Origin: Streptomyces albospinus
GTDB lineage: Bacteria; Actinomycetota; Actinomycetes; Streptomycetales; Streptomycetaceae
Length of the DNA: 42,515 nucleotides
Reading direction: 5' to 3'
NCBI RefSeq assembly: GCF_014648695.1
Contig: NZ_BMRP01000052.1
Span: forward strand, 1 to 42,515
Shown: piece by piece, positions 1 through 8,340 of the stretch
Layout: every line of letters begins with the position of its first letter
How positions within the stretch are numbered: position 1 is the stretch's first letter
The notes under the pieces: generated by a model
What the model was told of the DNA's origin: nothing
Seen by the model: the letters and a program-made list of their open reading frames with translations, nothing else
Databases searched by the model: none
Program-made: the position numbers and the translations under genes

Positions 1-1
1 G

Positions 2-187
2 GCGATGGGCCTGCCGGTACGGCCGCCGCTGGAGCTTCTCGCCGGGCTGGTGCCCCGGATCCAGGCCTGGCAGGACGGGGACCGCTGGACAGCGGTCGGC
101 GCGGGGCAGAGCGGACCGGAGCAGCCGTGCCAGGTGCTGGCGGCGATAGGGGAGGGGACACCACCGCCGGGGGCCCGCATACCGTAG
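2..187 (+). CDS. C-terminal end of an unidentified protein (partial at left edge)
   Basis: An open frame runs in from the left edge and stops at TAG 185-187. It has the high third-position G/C expected of a real gene here. About 61 C-terminal residues are visible, with no motif I recognise; an internal ATG at position 5 need not be the start. The gene points toward mug and is convergent with it. A short GC-rich stem (194-198 with 202-206) lies between the two stops and could serve as a weak terminator. Function unknown. Confidence 0.4.
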   Translation, partial: AMGLPVRPPLELLAGLVPRIQAWQDGDRWTAVGAGQSGPEQPCQVLAAIGEGTPPPGARIP

Positions 188-253
188 CCGTGCGCGGGCC
201 GCCCGCAGGGACCGTCGGCCTGATTCCCCGCGGGAGCCCCGGTGGCCGTCCGG

Positions 254-802
254 TCAGGACTCGGCGAATGCCGCGGCGCGCAGCCGCCCGTATTCCTCCG
301 CCATGGTGGCCGCCGTCCAATGGGCGTTCAGGCCACTGGGGTTGGGCAGCGCCCAGATGCGGGTGGTGCCGAGGGTGCGTTCCTGGGGGCCGATCCGGGC
401 GTGCTTGTCGCCGAAGGCGACGCGGTACGCCGTGACGCCGGCGACGGCGAGCCACTGCGGGCGCAGCAGGTCCACCTTCTCGGCCAGCAGCCGGCCGCCC
501 TCGCGGTACTCCTCCGCGCTGAGCTCATCGGCCCTGGCGGTCGCCCGCGCCACCACATTGGTGATACCGCAGCCGTGGTCGAGCAGTTCCCGCTGCTCGG
601 CGGGGAGCAGCAGCCGGGGGGTGAAGCCGGCGGCGTGCAGGACGGGCCAGAAGCGGTTGCCGGGCCGGGCGAAGTGGTGGCCGGTGGCCGCCGTCATCAG
701 CCCGGGGTTGATACCGCAGAAGAGCACCCGCAGACCGCTCGCCGCCACGTCGGGGACGAGGCGGTCGCGAGCGGCCTCCAGTTCTTCGGGGGTGAAGCGC
801 AT
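254..802 (-). CDS. mug: G/U mismatch-specific DNA glycosylase (Mug)
   Basis: This is a 182-residue uracil-DNA glycosylase-fold protein of the Mug/TDG family, which removes uracil and ethenocytosine opposite guanine in double-stranded DNA. The two family motifs are clear: GINPG at residues 30-34 (active-site loop carrying the catalytic Asn) and NPSGLNAHW at 154-162 (the intercalating NPSGL loop). The length matches the family. The only sensible start is the ATG at 800-802, 14 bp after the purB stop, so purB and mug probably form one transcript. The frame stays open upstream through purB in another frame, but that extension has no family similarity. Confidence 0.93.
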   Translation of the reverse strand: MRFTPEELEAARDRLVPDVAASGLRVLFCGINPGLMTAATGHHFARPGNRFWPVLHAAGFTPRLLLPAEQRELLDHGCGITNVVARATARADELSAEEYREGGRLLAEKVDLLRPQWLAVAGVTAYRVAFGDKHARIGPQERTLGTTRIWALPNPSGLNAHWTAATMAEEYGRLRAAAFAES

Positions 803-816
803 GGCTGCGGCCCGGG

Positions 817-2259
817 TCAGAGGATTGCGCCCGGGGTGTAGGCGGCGGCCTCGGGGTGCTGCTTGGCGATCTCCTCGATCCGGGCGACGACGGCCGCCAC
901 CTGGTCGCCGGCCGCGCCGGTGAAGGACAGCTTGTCCGCCATCAGGGCGTCCAACTCCGCCTTGCCCAGCGGGATCCGGGAGTCCGCCGCCAGCTTGTCC
1001 AGCAGCTCGTTGCGCTCCACGCCCTGCTCGCGCATGGCCAGCGCCGAGGCGACCGCGTTCTCCTTGATCGCCTCGTGCGCCTCCTCGCGGCCGACGCCGG
1101 CGCGCACCGCACCCATCAGCACCTTGGTCGTGGCGAGGAAGGGGAGGTAGCGGTCCAGTTCGCGGGCGACGACGGCGGGGAAGGCGCCGAACTCGTCGAG
1201 CACGGTCAGGAAGGTCTCCAGCAGACCGTCCAGCGCGAAGAAGGAGTCGGGGAGCGCGACCCGGCGGACCACGGAGCAGGACACATCGCCCTCGTTCCAC
1301 TGGTCGCCGGAGAGCTCGCCGGCCATCGAGGCGTAGCCGCGCAGGATCACCATCAGGCCGTTGACGCGCTCGCAGGAGCGGGTGTTCATCTTGTGCGGCA
1401 TCGCCGAGGAGCCGACCTGGCCGGGCTTGAAGCCCTCGGTCACCAGCTCGTGCCCGGCCATCAGCCGGATCGTCTTGGCCAGCGAGGAGGGGGCGGCGGC
1501 CAGCTGCACCAGCGAGGTCACCACCTCGTAGTCCAGCGACCGCGGGTAGACCTGGCCGACGGAGGTGAACGCCTGGCCGAAGCCGAGGTGGGCGGCGATC
1601 CGCTGCTCCAGGTCGGCGAGCTTGGCGGCGTCACCGCCGAGCAGGTCGAGCATGTCCTGGGCGGTGCCGACCGGGCCCTTGATACCGCGCAGCGGGTAGC
1701 GGGCGAGCAGCTCCTCCAGCCGTGCGTAGCCGACCAGCAGTTCGTCGGCGGCGGTCGCGAAGCGCTTGCCGAGCGTGGTGGCCTGCGCGGCGACGTTGTG
1801 CGAGCGGCCGGCCATGACCAGCTCGGAGTACTGGGCGGCCAGCGAGCCGAGCCGTGCCAGCACGGCGACCGTACGGTCCCGCATCAGCGCCAGCGACAGC
1901 CGCACCTGGAGCTGCTCGACGTTCTCGGTCAGGTCGCGGGAGGTCATGCCCTTGTGGACCTGCTCGTGGCCGGCCAGGGCGTTGAACTCCTCGATCCGGG
2001 CCTTGACGTCGTGCCGGGTGACCTTCTCGCGCTCGGCGATCGAGGCCAGGTCGACGGTGTCCAGGACCCGCTCGTAATCGGCGAGCGCCTGCTCGGGAAC
2101 CTCCACCCCCAGGTCCTTCTGGGCACGCAGCACCGCGAGCCACAGCTTGCGCTCCAGCTTGACCTTGTACTCGGGGGACCACAGCACGGCCAGCTCCGCG
2201 GAGGCGTAGCGGCCGGCCAGGACATTGGGGATGCGAGGCTTCGCAGACACAGCAGTCAC
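817..2259 (-). CDS. purB: adenylosuccinate lyase
   Basis: PurB is a cytosolic enzyme of the fumarase/aspartase superfamily that splits SAICAR and adenylosuccinate, releasing fumarate in de novo purine synthesis. The 480-residue length is normal. The superfamily signature SSAMPHKMN (about residues 284-292, with the catalytic Ser loop) is intact. So are MTSRDLTENVEQ (about 105-116) and the His-containing GRSHNVAAQATT segment (about 151-162). The start is GTG 2257-2259. A good actinobacterial -10, TAGACT, lies at 2273-2268 on the minus strand, only 8 nt before that GTG, so the message is probably leaderless. mug follows 14 bp after the stop. Confidence 0.97.
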   Translation of the reverse strand: MTAVSAKPRIPNVLAGRYASAELAVLWSPEYKVKLERKLWLAVLRAQKDLGVEVPEQALADYERVLDTVDLASIAEREKVTRHDVKARIEEFNALAGHEQVHKGMTSRDLTENVEQLQVRLSLALMRDRTVAVLARLGSLAAQYSELVMAGRSHNVAAQATTLGKRFATAADELLVGYARLEELLARYPLRGIKGPVGTAQDMLDLLGGDAAKLADLEQRIAAHLGFGQAFTSVGQVYPRSLDYEVVTSLVQLAAAPSSLAKTIRLMAGHELVTEGFKPGQVGSSAMPHKMNTRSCERVNGLMVILRGYASMAGELSGDQWNEGDVSCSVVRRVALPDSFFALDGLLETFLTVLDEFGAFPAVVARELDRYLPFLATTKVLMGAVRAGVGREEAHEAIKENAVASALAMREQGVERNELLDKLAADSRIPLGKAELDALMADKLSFTGAAGDQVAAVVARIEEIAKQHPEAAAYTPGAIL

Positions 2260-2329
2260 GTGGCCAGAGTCTACTGGCGGTTTGCGCAGGCCAGCGCCCC
2301 GCCCCGGCCTGTGCGTTCCTCCAAGCGGC

Positions 2330-2353
2330 GGGGGGCGCCCTCCGGCGCCCCCC
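2330..2353 (-). terminator. GC hairpin downstream of the small acidic peptide gene
   Basis: A perfect 10-bp stem (GGGGGGCGCC with GGCGCCCCCC) closes on a CTCC loop. It lies 21 bp past the stop of the minus-strand gene at 2375-2530. There is no strong U tract, which is usual for actinobacterial terminators. It would separate that gene from purB transcription. Confidence 0.6.
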
Positions 2354-2374
2354 GGGCCCCGCTGTCAGCTCTCG

Positions 2375-2530
2375 TCAGCCCTCGTCGTCTTCTGCCCGGC
2401 GCTCGCCCTCCGCCTGGGACGGCTGGGTGCGCATCGTCTCCGGGTGCCGCGGCTCGGCCGGATCCATGTCCTCCTCCAGCCTCTCGCCCTCGGCCTGCGA
2501 CGGAGTCGTGTACTCGTCGTACTCGCTCAT
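2375..2530 (-). CDS. small acidic peptide with a duplicated PSQAEGER motif
   Basis: This 51-residue frame starts at ATG 2528-2530 and stops at TGA 2375-2377. The protein is very acidic and hydrophilic, with no membrane segment. It contains the octapeptide PSQAEGER twice (about residues 10-17 and 38-45), each followed by a short acidic stretch (LEED, RAEDDE), so it looks like an internal duplication. Codons show strong third-position G/C and a strong hairpin follows the stop, both supporting a real gene. I do not recognise a family. The repeated unit may be a short binding peptide or a disordered linker; this is inference only. Confidence 0.6.
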   Translation of the reverse strand: MSEYDEYTTPSQAEGERLEEDMDPAEPRHPETMRTQPSQAEGERRAEDDEG

Positions 2531-2804
2531 GGCGGCCTCCGCATGATCGGGAACTATGCCGACAAATCGAGCGTAACGCCTGGACCGGCCGACGGCCCGG
2601 GCCGACCGTGGTGCGCGGCGGCGCGTTCCTCTGGCCGAGCACCACGCACGGCCCCCCGGAATGCCGCACGCGAAGATCTGCGCGGAGCAGCCGCGGGATT
2701 CCTGCGCCGCGCCGACCCGACCGCCGACGGGGTCTCCCGCCGCGAGGGCGCGCTCCGGCGGACAGCGGACGAACTCCCGGAGACGAGCCGCGAGTTGCAG
2801 GTGT

Positions 2805-3677
2805 TCACGGCGTCTCGTGCCAGTCCGTCACCGGGCCGGGGTCCGTCCGGTCGACAGGGGTTATCCAGAAGGCCTTGCCCAGATCGGCACTGAACTGGGC
2901 GCCGGTCCGGCCGTCCCCCGACGACCGCCCGGTGAGCCGGCGGCCGATCCACGGGACCAGGTGCTCGCGGGCGAAGCGCAGATCCGCGGAGCGGCGGGCG
3001 GTCCAGCCGGGCGGTACGGCGGCGGGCAGCGGGGCGTCCCAGTCCGACTCGGCGGGCAGGCCGAGCGTCTGCCAGACGGCTTCGGCCACCCTGCGGTGGC
3101 CCTCGGCGTTGAGGTGCAGCCGGTCGTCGGCCCACAGCCGCGGGTCCGCCAGGGCCCGCGACGCGTAGAGGTCGACGACCAGGGCGTCGTGCCGGGCGGC
3201 CAGCTCGTCGAGGTGGGCGAAGAGCTGCTCCATGCGCGGGCGGAAGCGTTCCAGTACGGGACCGCGCCGACCGGGGCTGCGCATGAGGACCAGCCGGCCG
3301 CCGCCGCGCGCCAGCAGGTCGGCGGCGGTTGTCAGTTGTGCGCACACCTGGTCCACGTCGCACTTGGGCCGTAGTACGTCGTTGAGGCCGCCGACCAGGG
3401 TCACCAGGTCGGCGCCCATCGATGCGGCCGGTCCGCACTGTTCGTCGAGGATCTGCCCGATGAGCTTGCCGCGCACCGCGAGGTTGGCGTACCGGAAACC
3501 GGGCGAGCGAAGCGGGGCGGGGGTCCCCCCGGCCGAAGGCTGGGGGAGCGTCGCGAGCCGCGCGGCGAGCAGGTCCGCCCAGCCCCGGTAGGAGCCGTCG
3601 GGAAGCCCGTCCGACATGCCTTCGGTGAAGCTGTCGCCGACCGCGACGAAACTGGTGTATCGGGCATTCATCTCCAT
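2805..3677 (-). CDS. SGNH/GDSL-family hydrolase (esterase/lipase-like)
   Basis: This 290-residue serine hydrolase belongs to the SGNH family, which cleaves ester bonds in lipids, acetylated sugars or other acyl substrates. The four blocks are present: GDSFTEG (residues 14-20, nucleophile Ser16), Gly70 in NLAVRGK, GGLND (96-100) and DRLHLN with Asp185/His188. No signal peptide is visible, so it is probably cytosolic. ATGs at 3675-3677 and 3669-3671 are both possible starts. Residues about 44-58 are encoded by a copy of a dispersed Streptomyces palindromic repeat (see separate entry) that keeps the frame open and lengthens a surface loop between blocks I and II. It is divergent from the TetR gene. 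Confidence 0.88.
   Translation of the reverse strand: MEMNARYTSFVAVGDSFTEGMSDGLPDGSYRGWADLLAARLATLPQPSAGGTPAPLRSPGFRYANLAVRGKLIGQILDEQCGPAASMGADLVTLVGGLNDVLRPKCDVDQVCAQLTTAADLLARGGGRLVLMRSPGRRGPVLERFRPRMEQLFAHLDELAARHDALVVDLYASRALADPRLWADDRLHLNAEGHRRVAEAVWQTLGLPAESDWDAPLPAAVPPGWTARRSADLRFAREHLVPWIGRRLTGRSSGDGRTGAQFSADLGKAFWITPVDRTDPGPVTDWHETP
3503..3552. repeat. dispersed palindromic repeat inserted in a coding sequence
   Basis: The core contains GGGGGTCCCCCC followed by GGCCGAAGGC and TGGGGGAG, giving two overlapping hairpins (GGGGG/CCCCC, and CCCCC through GCCGAAGGC to GGGGG). From memory this core recurs at many places in Streptomyces genomes. Here it sits inside the SGNH hydrolase frame and is translated without a frameshift. 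Confidence 0.6.
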
Positions 3678-3777
3678 GGCGCGGTGATCCTATCCCGCGG
3701 TGTACGGTCGGGTTCCGGCAGGACCGCGGGACATCACGCGGCGGCCAGAGGCGGCGAAAGACAGAGGTGCGGGTGCG

Positions 3778-4401
3778 ATGACTCCTCGGCAGCGCGCGGA
3801 TTCCGAGGCGAAGACGTTCACCGAGCGGGCCCGCCGGCAGCAGTTGATCGACTGCACCGTCGACCTGATCTCGACCCGCGGCTATCCGGCGACCTCGCTG
3901 TCCGCGATCGCCGAGCGGGCCGGGGTCTCCAAGGCCGCGGTGCTCTACCACTTCTCCTCGAAGGACAACCTCACCCGCGAGGCGCTGACACAGGTGCTGG
4001 ACCAGTTCGGCGGCTACGTCGCCGAGCGGGTGGCGGGGGCCCCGGACCCGCAGGCCGCGGTCGTCGCCTACGTCCACGCGATGATCGGCTACCAGCGCGA
4101 CAACCGCCGCCAGGTCCGGGTGATCACCGAGATGCTGCTCGACGACCAGGGCGGCACCCGCCTCAAGACGCCCGGCTCGCATGACACCCACGACCGCTGG
4201 CAGACCCTGGCCGCCCTGCTGGCGGAGGGGCAGAAGGCGGGCGTGCTCCGGGAGTTCGACACCTGTACGGTGGCGCTCGCGATCGGCGGCGCGATCGACG
4301 GGGTGATCGGGCACTGGCTCGCCCACCCGGACCTCGATCTGGACGCCGCCGCCGCGGAGCTGGAGACCTTCACCCTCAACGCGATCGCGCGCCGGTCCTG
4401 A
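3778..4401 (+). CDS. TetR-family transcriptional regulator
   Basis: This 207-residue regulator has a typical N-terminal TetR helix-turn-helix (about residues 22-68, including TSLSAIAERAGVSKAAVLYHF) and an all-helical ligand domain behind it. The ATG at 3778 is preceded by AGAGG. In-frame upstream codons back to 3700 are open but lack family similarity. The last 26 bp overlap the 3' end of the convergent FAD monooxygenase gene. The likely target is the perfect inverted repeat at 5685-5720 in the monooxygenase promoter. No copy of that repeat is seen upstream of this gene, but an 8-bp inverted repeat (TCCCGCGG at 3693-3700 with CCGCGGGA at 3724-3731) lies there. The inducer is unknown, possibly the monooxygenase substrate. 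Confidence 0.9.
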   Translation: MTPRQRADSEAKTFTERARRQQLIDCTVDLISTRGYPATSLSAIAERAGVSKAAVLYHFSSKDNLTREALTQVLDQFGGYVAERVAGAPDPQAAVVAYVHAMIGYQRDNRRQVRVITEMLLDDQGGTRLKTPGSHDTHDRWQTLAALLAEGQKAGVLREFDTCTVALAIGGAIDGVIGHWLAHPDLDLDAAAAELETFTLNAIARRS

Positions 4402-5617
4402 CACGGGCGAAGTCCGGGGTCGGCTCGGGGCGGATGCCGACACCGCCGAGATAGCCGGTGACGGTCCGCAGCGCGGGTATCCGCCGCAGCAGCTTCATCG
4501 GCACCGGCAGCCGGTCCCCGTGGAGCGTGCCGTTCAGTGCGGACCGGATCATGGCGTGCTCGCTCGCCTGCGACTTCTGCACCACGGCCATCGGCCACTC
4601 CCGGCGCTTCTGCACCCGGGTCAGGTCCTCGGTGCCGACCGTCCCCCGGCGCAGCGGACCGGCCAGGATCCGGGCCGCGGCCACCGCGTCCTGGAGGGCG
4701 AGATTTACGCCGACGCCGCCGACCGGCGACATGGTGTGCGCGGCGTCGCCGATGCACAGCAGGCCGGGTCGGTGCCAGCGTCGCAGCCGCCCGAACGTCA
4801 CCTCCAGCAGCTTCACGTCGTCCCAGGAGCCGAGCGTGCCGGTCACCGCGTCGTCCCAGCCGAACAGTGCGCCCAGCCGGTCCCGCAGCCACTGGATGTC
4901 GTGGCGGCGCAGGGCCGCGTCCTGCCCCTTGCCGATCAGGTAGGACGTCTGGAAGTACGTGCCGCGGTCCATGGTGACCGCGGCCTGGCCGCCGCCGAAC
5001 CGGCCGAACACCCGGCCTCCCTTGAGGCCGTCGGTCGGCGCGTCCACCCGGATCTGCCAGACGTCCATCGGCACCTCGAAGTGCCGCTGGTGCATCCCGG
5101 CCGCCTGCCGGATCAGCGAGTCCCGGCCGTCGCAGGCGACCGTGAGGTCCGCCGCCAGCTCCCCGGCCGTGCCGTCCTCGTCCACGTAGCGGACCCCGGT
5201 GACCCGGCCGCCGTCGGTGAGCAGGCCGGTGGCCCGGGTGCGCATCCGCAGGGTGAAGGACGGTTCCTCGGCGGCGGCGCCGGCGATCAGGTCGAGGAAG
5301 TCCCACTGCGGCACCATGGCGAAGTACTTGTGCCGGCCGGGGATGCGCCGCATATCGGCCATCACGACGGTGGTGTCGCCGATCTGCGCCCGCATCTCCT
5401 CCAGTTTGGGGAACGGCAGCCGCGCGAATTCGTCGCCGAGCCCGAGGTCGTCGAGCAGGTTCAGGGTCGACGGGTGGACGGTGTCCCCGCGGAAGTCGCG
5501 CAGGAAGTCGCCGTGCTTCTCCAGGACGGTCACCTCGATGCCGGCCCTGGCAAGCAGCAGTCCGAGCATCATGCCGGACGGGCCGCCGCCCACCACGCAG
5601 CAGGTCGTGCGCTCCAT
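4376..5617 (-). CDS. FAD-dependent aromatic monooxygenase (PHBH-like)
   Basis: This 413-residue class A flavoprotein hydroxylase uses NAD(P)H and O2 to hydroxylate an aromatic or polyketide-like substrate. It has the Rossmann GGGPSG at 10-15, the DG motif ACDGRDSL (Asp163) and the GD motif CIGDAAHTMSP (about 288-298), in family order. The start ATG 5615-5617 follows GAGGGGG. Its promoter region carries a perfect 16-bp inverted repeat, and its 3' end overlaps the convergent TetR gene by 26 bp. This gives a self-contained regulator/enzyme cassette, probably for xenobiotic or secondary-metabolite modification. Confidence 0.9.
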   Translation of the reverse strand: MERTTCCVVGGGPSGMMLGLLLARAGIEVTVLEKHGDFLRDFRGDTVHPSTLNLLDDLGLGDEFARLPFPKLEEMRAQIGDTTVVMADMRRIPGRHKYFAMVPQWDFLDLIAGAAAEEPSFTLRMRTRATGLLTDGGRVTGVRYVDEDGTAGELAADLTVACDGRDSLIRQAAGMHQRHFEVPMDVWQIRVDAPTDGLKGGRVFGRFGGGQAAVTMDRGTYFQTSYLIGKGQDAALRRHDIQWLRDRLGALFGWDDAVTGTLGSWDDVKLLEVTFGRLRRWHRPGLLCIGDAAHTMSPVGGVGVNLALQDAVAAARILAGPLRRGTVGTEDLTRVQKRREWPMAVVQKSQASEHAMIRSALNGTLHGDRLPVPMKLLRRIPALRTVTGYLGGVGIRPEPTPDFARVRTGARSR

Positions 5618-5684
5618 GTTGTTGCCCCCTCGTCGCGTACGCGTACGGATGCGATGGCTGATCGGCGGGCAGCCGCAGACGCGA

Positions 5685-5720
5685 CTGACCGATCGGTTAG
5701 CAATCTAACCGATCGGTCAG
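5685..5720. promoter_or_regulatory. perfect inverted repeat, probable TetR operator
   Basis: The arm CTGACCGATCGGTTAG (5685-5700) and its exact reverse complement (5705-5720) flank a CAAT spacer. The centre of each arm, ACCGATCGGT, is itself a palindrome, giving nested symmetry that could hold two TetR dimers. It lies 68-103 bp upstream of the monooxygenase start. A TAGATT on the minus strand spans the centre and could be the -10, so binding would block RNA polymerase. Confidence 0.75.
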
Positions 5721-5767
5721 GGCGTGTTTCCCGGGGGGTCCGTTCCCGCGTACCGGCGGGGTCCGGG

Positions 5768-6787
5768 TCAGACCGCGGGCTGTTGCAGCACCAGCTCCCG
5801 CAGGACGTCCTCCATGGTCACCAGCCCGGCGAGCCGTCCGTCGTCGCCGATCACCGCGGCCAGATGCGTACGGGAACCGCGCATCGCGGTCAGCACGTCG
5901 TCCATCGGCGTCGCGGCCCGTACGCGGGCGATCGGGCGCAGCGCGGACACCGGGAAGGGGGCCGTGCTCGGTGCGGCGTCCAGGGCGTCCTTGACGTGCA
6001 GATAGCCGAGGATGCGGCGGGTGTCGTCGACGACCGGGAAGCGCGAGAAGCCGGACTCGGCGGCCAGCCGCTCCAGCTCCTCGGGGGTGATCCCCATCCG
6101 CGCCGAGACGACCTTGCCCACCGGCAGCACCACGTCCCGGACCGGGCGGCGGCCCAGTTCCAGGGCGTCCCGCAGCCGCTCCTGGGCTCGCTCGTCGAGC
6201 AGCCCGGCGGCGCGCGAGTCCTCGACCATCTTCGCCAGCTGGTCGTCCGAGAAGGTCGCGGCGACCTCGTCCCTGGTCTCCACCCGCAGCAGCCGCAGCA
6301 GCCCGTTGGCGAGCGCGTTGACCGAGAAGATCACCGGACGCAGCGCCCGGGTCAGCGCGACCAGCGGCGGCCCCAGCAGCAGTGCGCTGCGGACCGGCTC
6401 GGCCAGCGCCACGTTCTTCGGCACCATCTCGCCGAAGAGCATGTGCAGATACGTCGCCGCGGCCAGCGCGATCACGAACGAGATCGGGTGGATCAGGGCG
6501 TCCGGCATCGACACCGCGTCGAACACCGGCTCCAGCAGGTGCGCGATGGCCGGCTCGGCGACCGCGCCCAGCACCAGCGTGCACAGGGTGATGCCCAACT
6601 GGGCGGCGGCCAGCAGCGACGACACGTGCTTGAGGCCCCACAGCACGCTGGTCGCCCGGCGGTCCCCGGCCTCCGCGTGCGGCTCGATCTGACTGCGGCG
6701 CACCGAGATCAGCGCGAACTCGGCGCCCACGAAGAAGGCGTTGACGACGAGGGTCAGCAGAGCCAGGAGCAGTTGGAGCGCGGTCAT
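5768..6787 (-). CDS. CNNM/CBS membrane protein (TlyC/CorC-like)
   Basis: This 339-residue integral membrane protein has an N-terminal DUF21/CNNM transmembrane domain (about residues 1-190, beginning with a long hydrophobic segment) and a cytosolic CBS pair (about 205-330). Such proteins are linked to Mg2+/Co2+ efflux or resistance and were formerly called hemolysins. It starts at ATG 6785-6787, overlapping the stop of the larger paralogue by 4 bp (ATGA), so the two are translationally coupled and may form a heteromer. It lacks the C-terminal CorC_HlyC domain that its partner has. Confidence 0.88.
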   Translation of the reverse strand: MTALQLLLALLTLVVNAFFVGAEFALISVRRSQIEPHAEAGDRRATSVLWGLKHVSSLLAAAQLGITLCTLVLGAVAEPAIAHLLEPVFDAVSMPDALIHPISFVIALAAATYLHMLFGEMVPKNVALAEPVRSALLLGPPLVALTRALRPVIFSVNALANGLLRLLRVETRDEVAATFSDDQLAKMVEDSRAAGLLDERAQERLRDALELGRRPVRDVVLPVGKVVSARMGITPEELERLAAESGFSRFPVVDDTRRILGYLHVKDALDAAPSTAPFPVSALRPIARVRAATPMDDVLTAMRGSRTHLAAVIGDDGRLAGLVTMEDVLRELVLQQPAV

Positions 6788-8130
6788 CGGCCGGTCTCCT
6801 CGTCACCGGCGGCGCCGTCGGCGCCGGTTGCGGGGGCGTGCAGCAGCACCCGGGCCGCGCGGTGGCCGGACGCGTCCAGCACGTCCATCGACCAGCCCGC
6901 CACTTCCAGAGTGTCGCCGGGTGCCGGTATCCGGCCGAGTTCGGTGGCGATGAGCCCGGCGAGGGTCTCGTACGGGCCGTCCGGCAGCCGCAGGCCGATC
7001 TGTTCCAGCCGGTCGGTACGGGCGGCGCCGTCGGCCTGGTAGATGGCGCGGCCGTCCGCGTCCGTACCGGCCGGAGCCAGGTCGGGGATCTCCATCGGAT
7101 CGTGCTCGTCGCGGACCTCGCCGACCACCTCCTCCACGATGTCCTCCAGGGTGGCCACACCGGCCGTGCCGCCGTACTCGTCGATGACCACGGCCATCGT
7201 GCGCCGGCCGGACAGCCGGTCCAGCAGCCGGTCCACGGTCAGCGTCTCGGGCACCAGCAGCGGCTCGCGCAGCAGGTCCGAGACCGGGTGGCGGGGGCGC
7301 CGCTCGGCCGGTACGGCCAGCACGTCCTTGATGTGGGCCACCCCCACGACGCTGTCCAGGCTGCCGCGGTAGACCGGGAAGCGGGACAGTCCGGTGGCCC
7401 GGGTGGCGTTGGCGACGTCCTCGGCGGTGGACTGCACCTCAAGGGCCACCACCTGCACCCGCGGCGTCATCACGTTCTCCGCGGTCAGATCGGCGAGGTT
7501 GAGGGTCCGTACGAACAGCTCGGCGGTGTCCGGCTCCAGGGCGCCCTCCTTGGCGGAGTGCCGGGCCAGTGCCACCAGCTCCTGTGGCCCGCGCGCCGAG
7601 GCCAGCTCCTCGGCCGGCTCCAGACCCATCCGGCGGACCATGTGGTTGGCCGCGTTGTTCAGATGCCTGATCAGCGGCTTGAAGGCGGCGCTGAAACCGC
7701 GCTGGGCGGTGGCCACGTTCCTGGCGACGGCCAGCGGGCTGGAGATCGCCCAGTTCTTGGGGACCAGCTCGCCGACGACCATCAGCACCACGGTGGAGAT
7801 CGCCGTGCCAAGGACCAGGGCCACCGAGTCCGCGGCCGAGCGCGGCAGCCCGAGCGCGGTCAGCGGCCCGGACAGCAGTGTGGCGATGGCCGGTTTGGAC
7901 AGCATGCCGATGAGCAGGCCCGTGACGGTGATGCCGAGCTGGGCGCCGGAGAGCTGGAAGGTCAGTCCGCGGACGGCCTTGAGGGCGCTGTCCGCACCGC
8001 GCTCACCGCGTTCGGCGGCGCGGGCCAGGTCGCTGCGCTCGACCGTCGTCAGCGAGAACTCCGCCGCGACGAAGACGCCGCAGGTCAGGGTCAGGAGGAG
8101 TGCCACGGCCAGCAGGAGCAGGTCGGTCAT
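6784..8130 (-). CDS. CNNM/CBS/CorC_HlyC membrane protein
   Basis: This 448-residue paralogue of the downstream gene has the full architecture: a CNNM transmembrane domain (about 1-200), two CBS motifs (about 215-335) and a C-terminal CorC_HlyC domain (about 350-435), as in transporter-associated Mg2+/Co2+ proteins. The start is ATG 8128-8130, fixed by a near-perfect ribosome site, GGAGGTGA. The frame stays open for 23 more codons upstream, but those are unlikely to be translated. Metal or nucleotide sensing by the CBS pair is known in the family; the substrate here is not shown by the sequence. Confidence 0.9.
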   Translation of the reverse strand: MTDLLLLAVALLLTLTCGVFVAAEFSLTTVERSDLARAAERGERGADSALKAVRGLTFQLSGAQLGITVTGLLIGMLSKPAIATLLSGPLTALGLPRSAADSVALVLGTAISTVVLMVVGELVPKNWAISSPLAVARNVATAQRGFSAAFKPLIRHLNNAANHMVRRMGLEPAEELASARGPQELVALARHSAKEGALEPDTAELFVRTLNLADLTAENVMTPRVQVVALEVQSTAEDVANATRATGLSRFPVYRGSLDSVVGVAHIKDVLAVPAERRPRHPVSDLLREPLLVPETLTVDRLLDRLSGRRTMAVVIDEYGGTAGVATLEDIVEEVVGEVRDEHDPMEIPDLAPAGTDADGRAIYQADGAARTDRLEQIGLRLPDGPYETLAGLIATELGRIPAPGDTLEVAGWSMDVLDASGHRAARVLLHAPATGADGAAGDEETGR

Positions 8131-8297
8131 CGGGTCACCTCCGTCCCATGTTCGAACAGGATCGGAAGGTTCGCGTCCTGTCGCCAGGACGCTCGACAAC
8201 TGGGAGGTTCGCCCATGGCTGGACGCTCACACACCTTTCGCCGGGGTAGGGGAACTCAATAGTAAAGGGTCGGCAAAGTGGCCGAGATGGCGCGAGC

Positions 8298-8319
8298 CCG
8301 CCCCTCGGATGCGGGGCGG
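8298..8319 (-). terminator. GC hairpin after the GNAT gene
   Basis: CCGCCCC (8298-8304) pairs with GGGGCGG (8313-8319) around an 8-nt loop, 22 bp past the stop of the minus-strand acetyltransferase. The remaining interval down to 8130 holds no gene I can support. Confidence 0.5.
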
Positions 8320-8340
8320 CCTCCCAGAGGGCCCTGCGGC

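Noticed and set aside
4089..5306. Long alternative minus-strand frame inside the monooxygenase gene
   Set aside because: Arg/Gly/Pro-rich composition typical of a shadow; the other frame carries complete FAD motifs.
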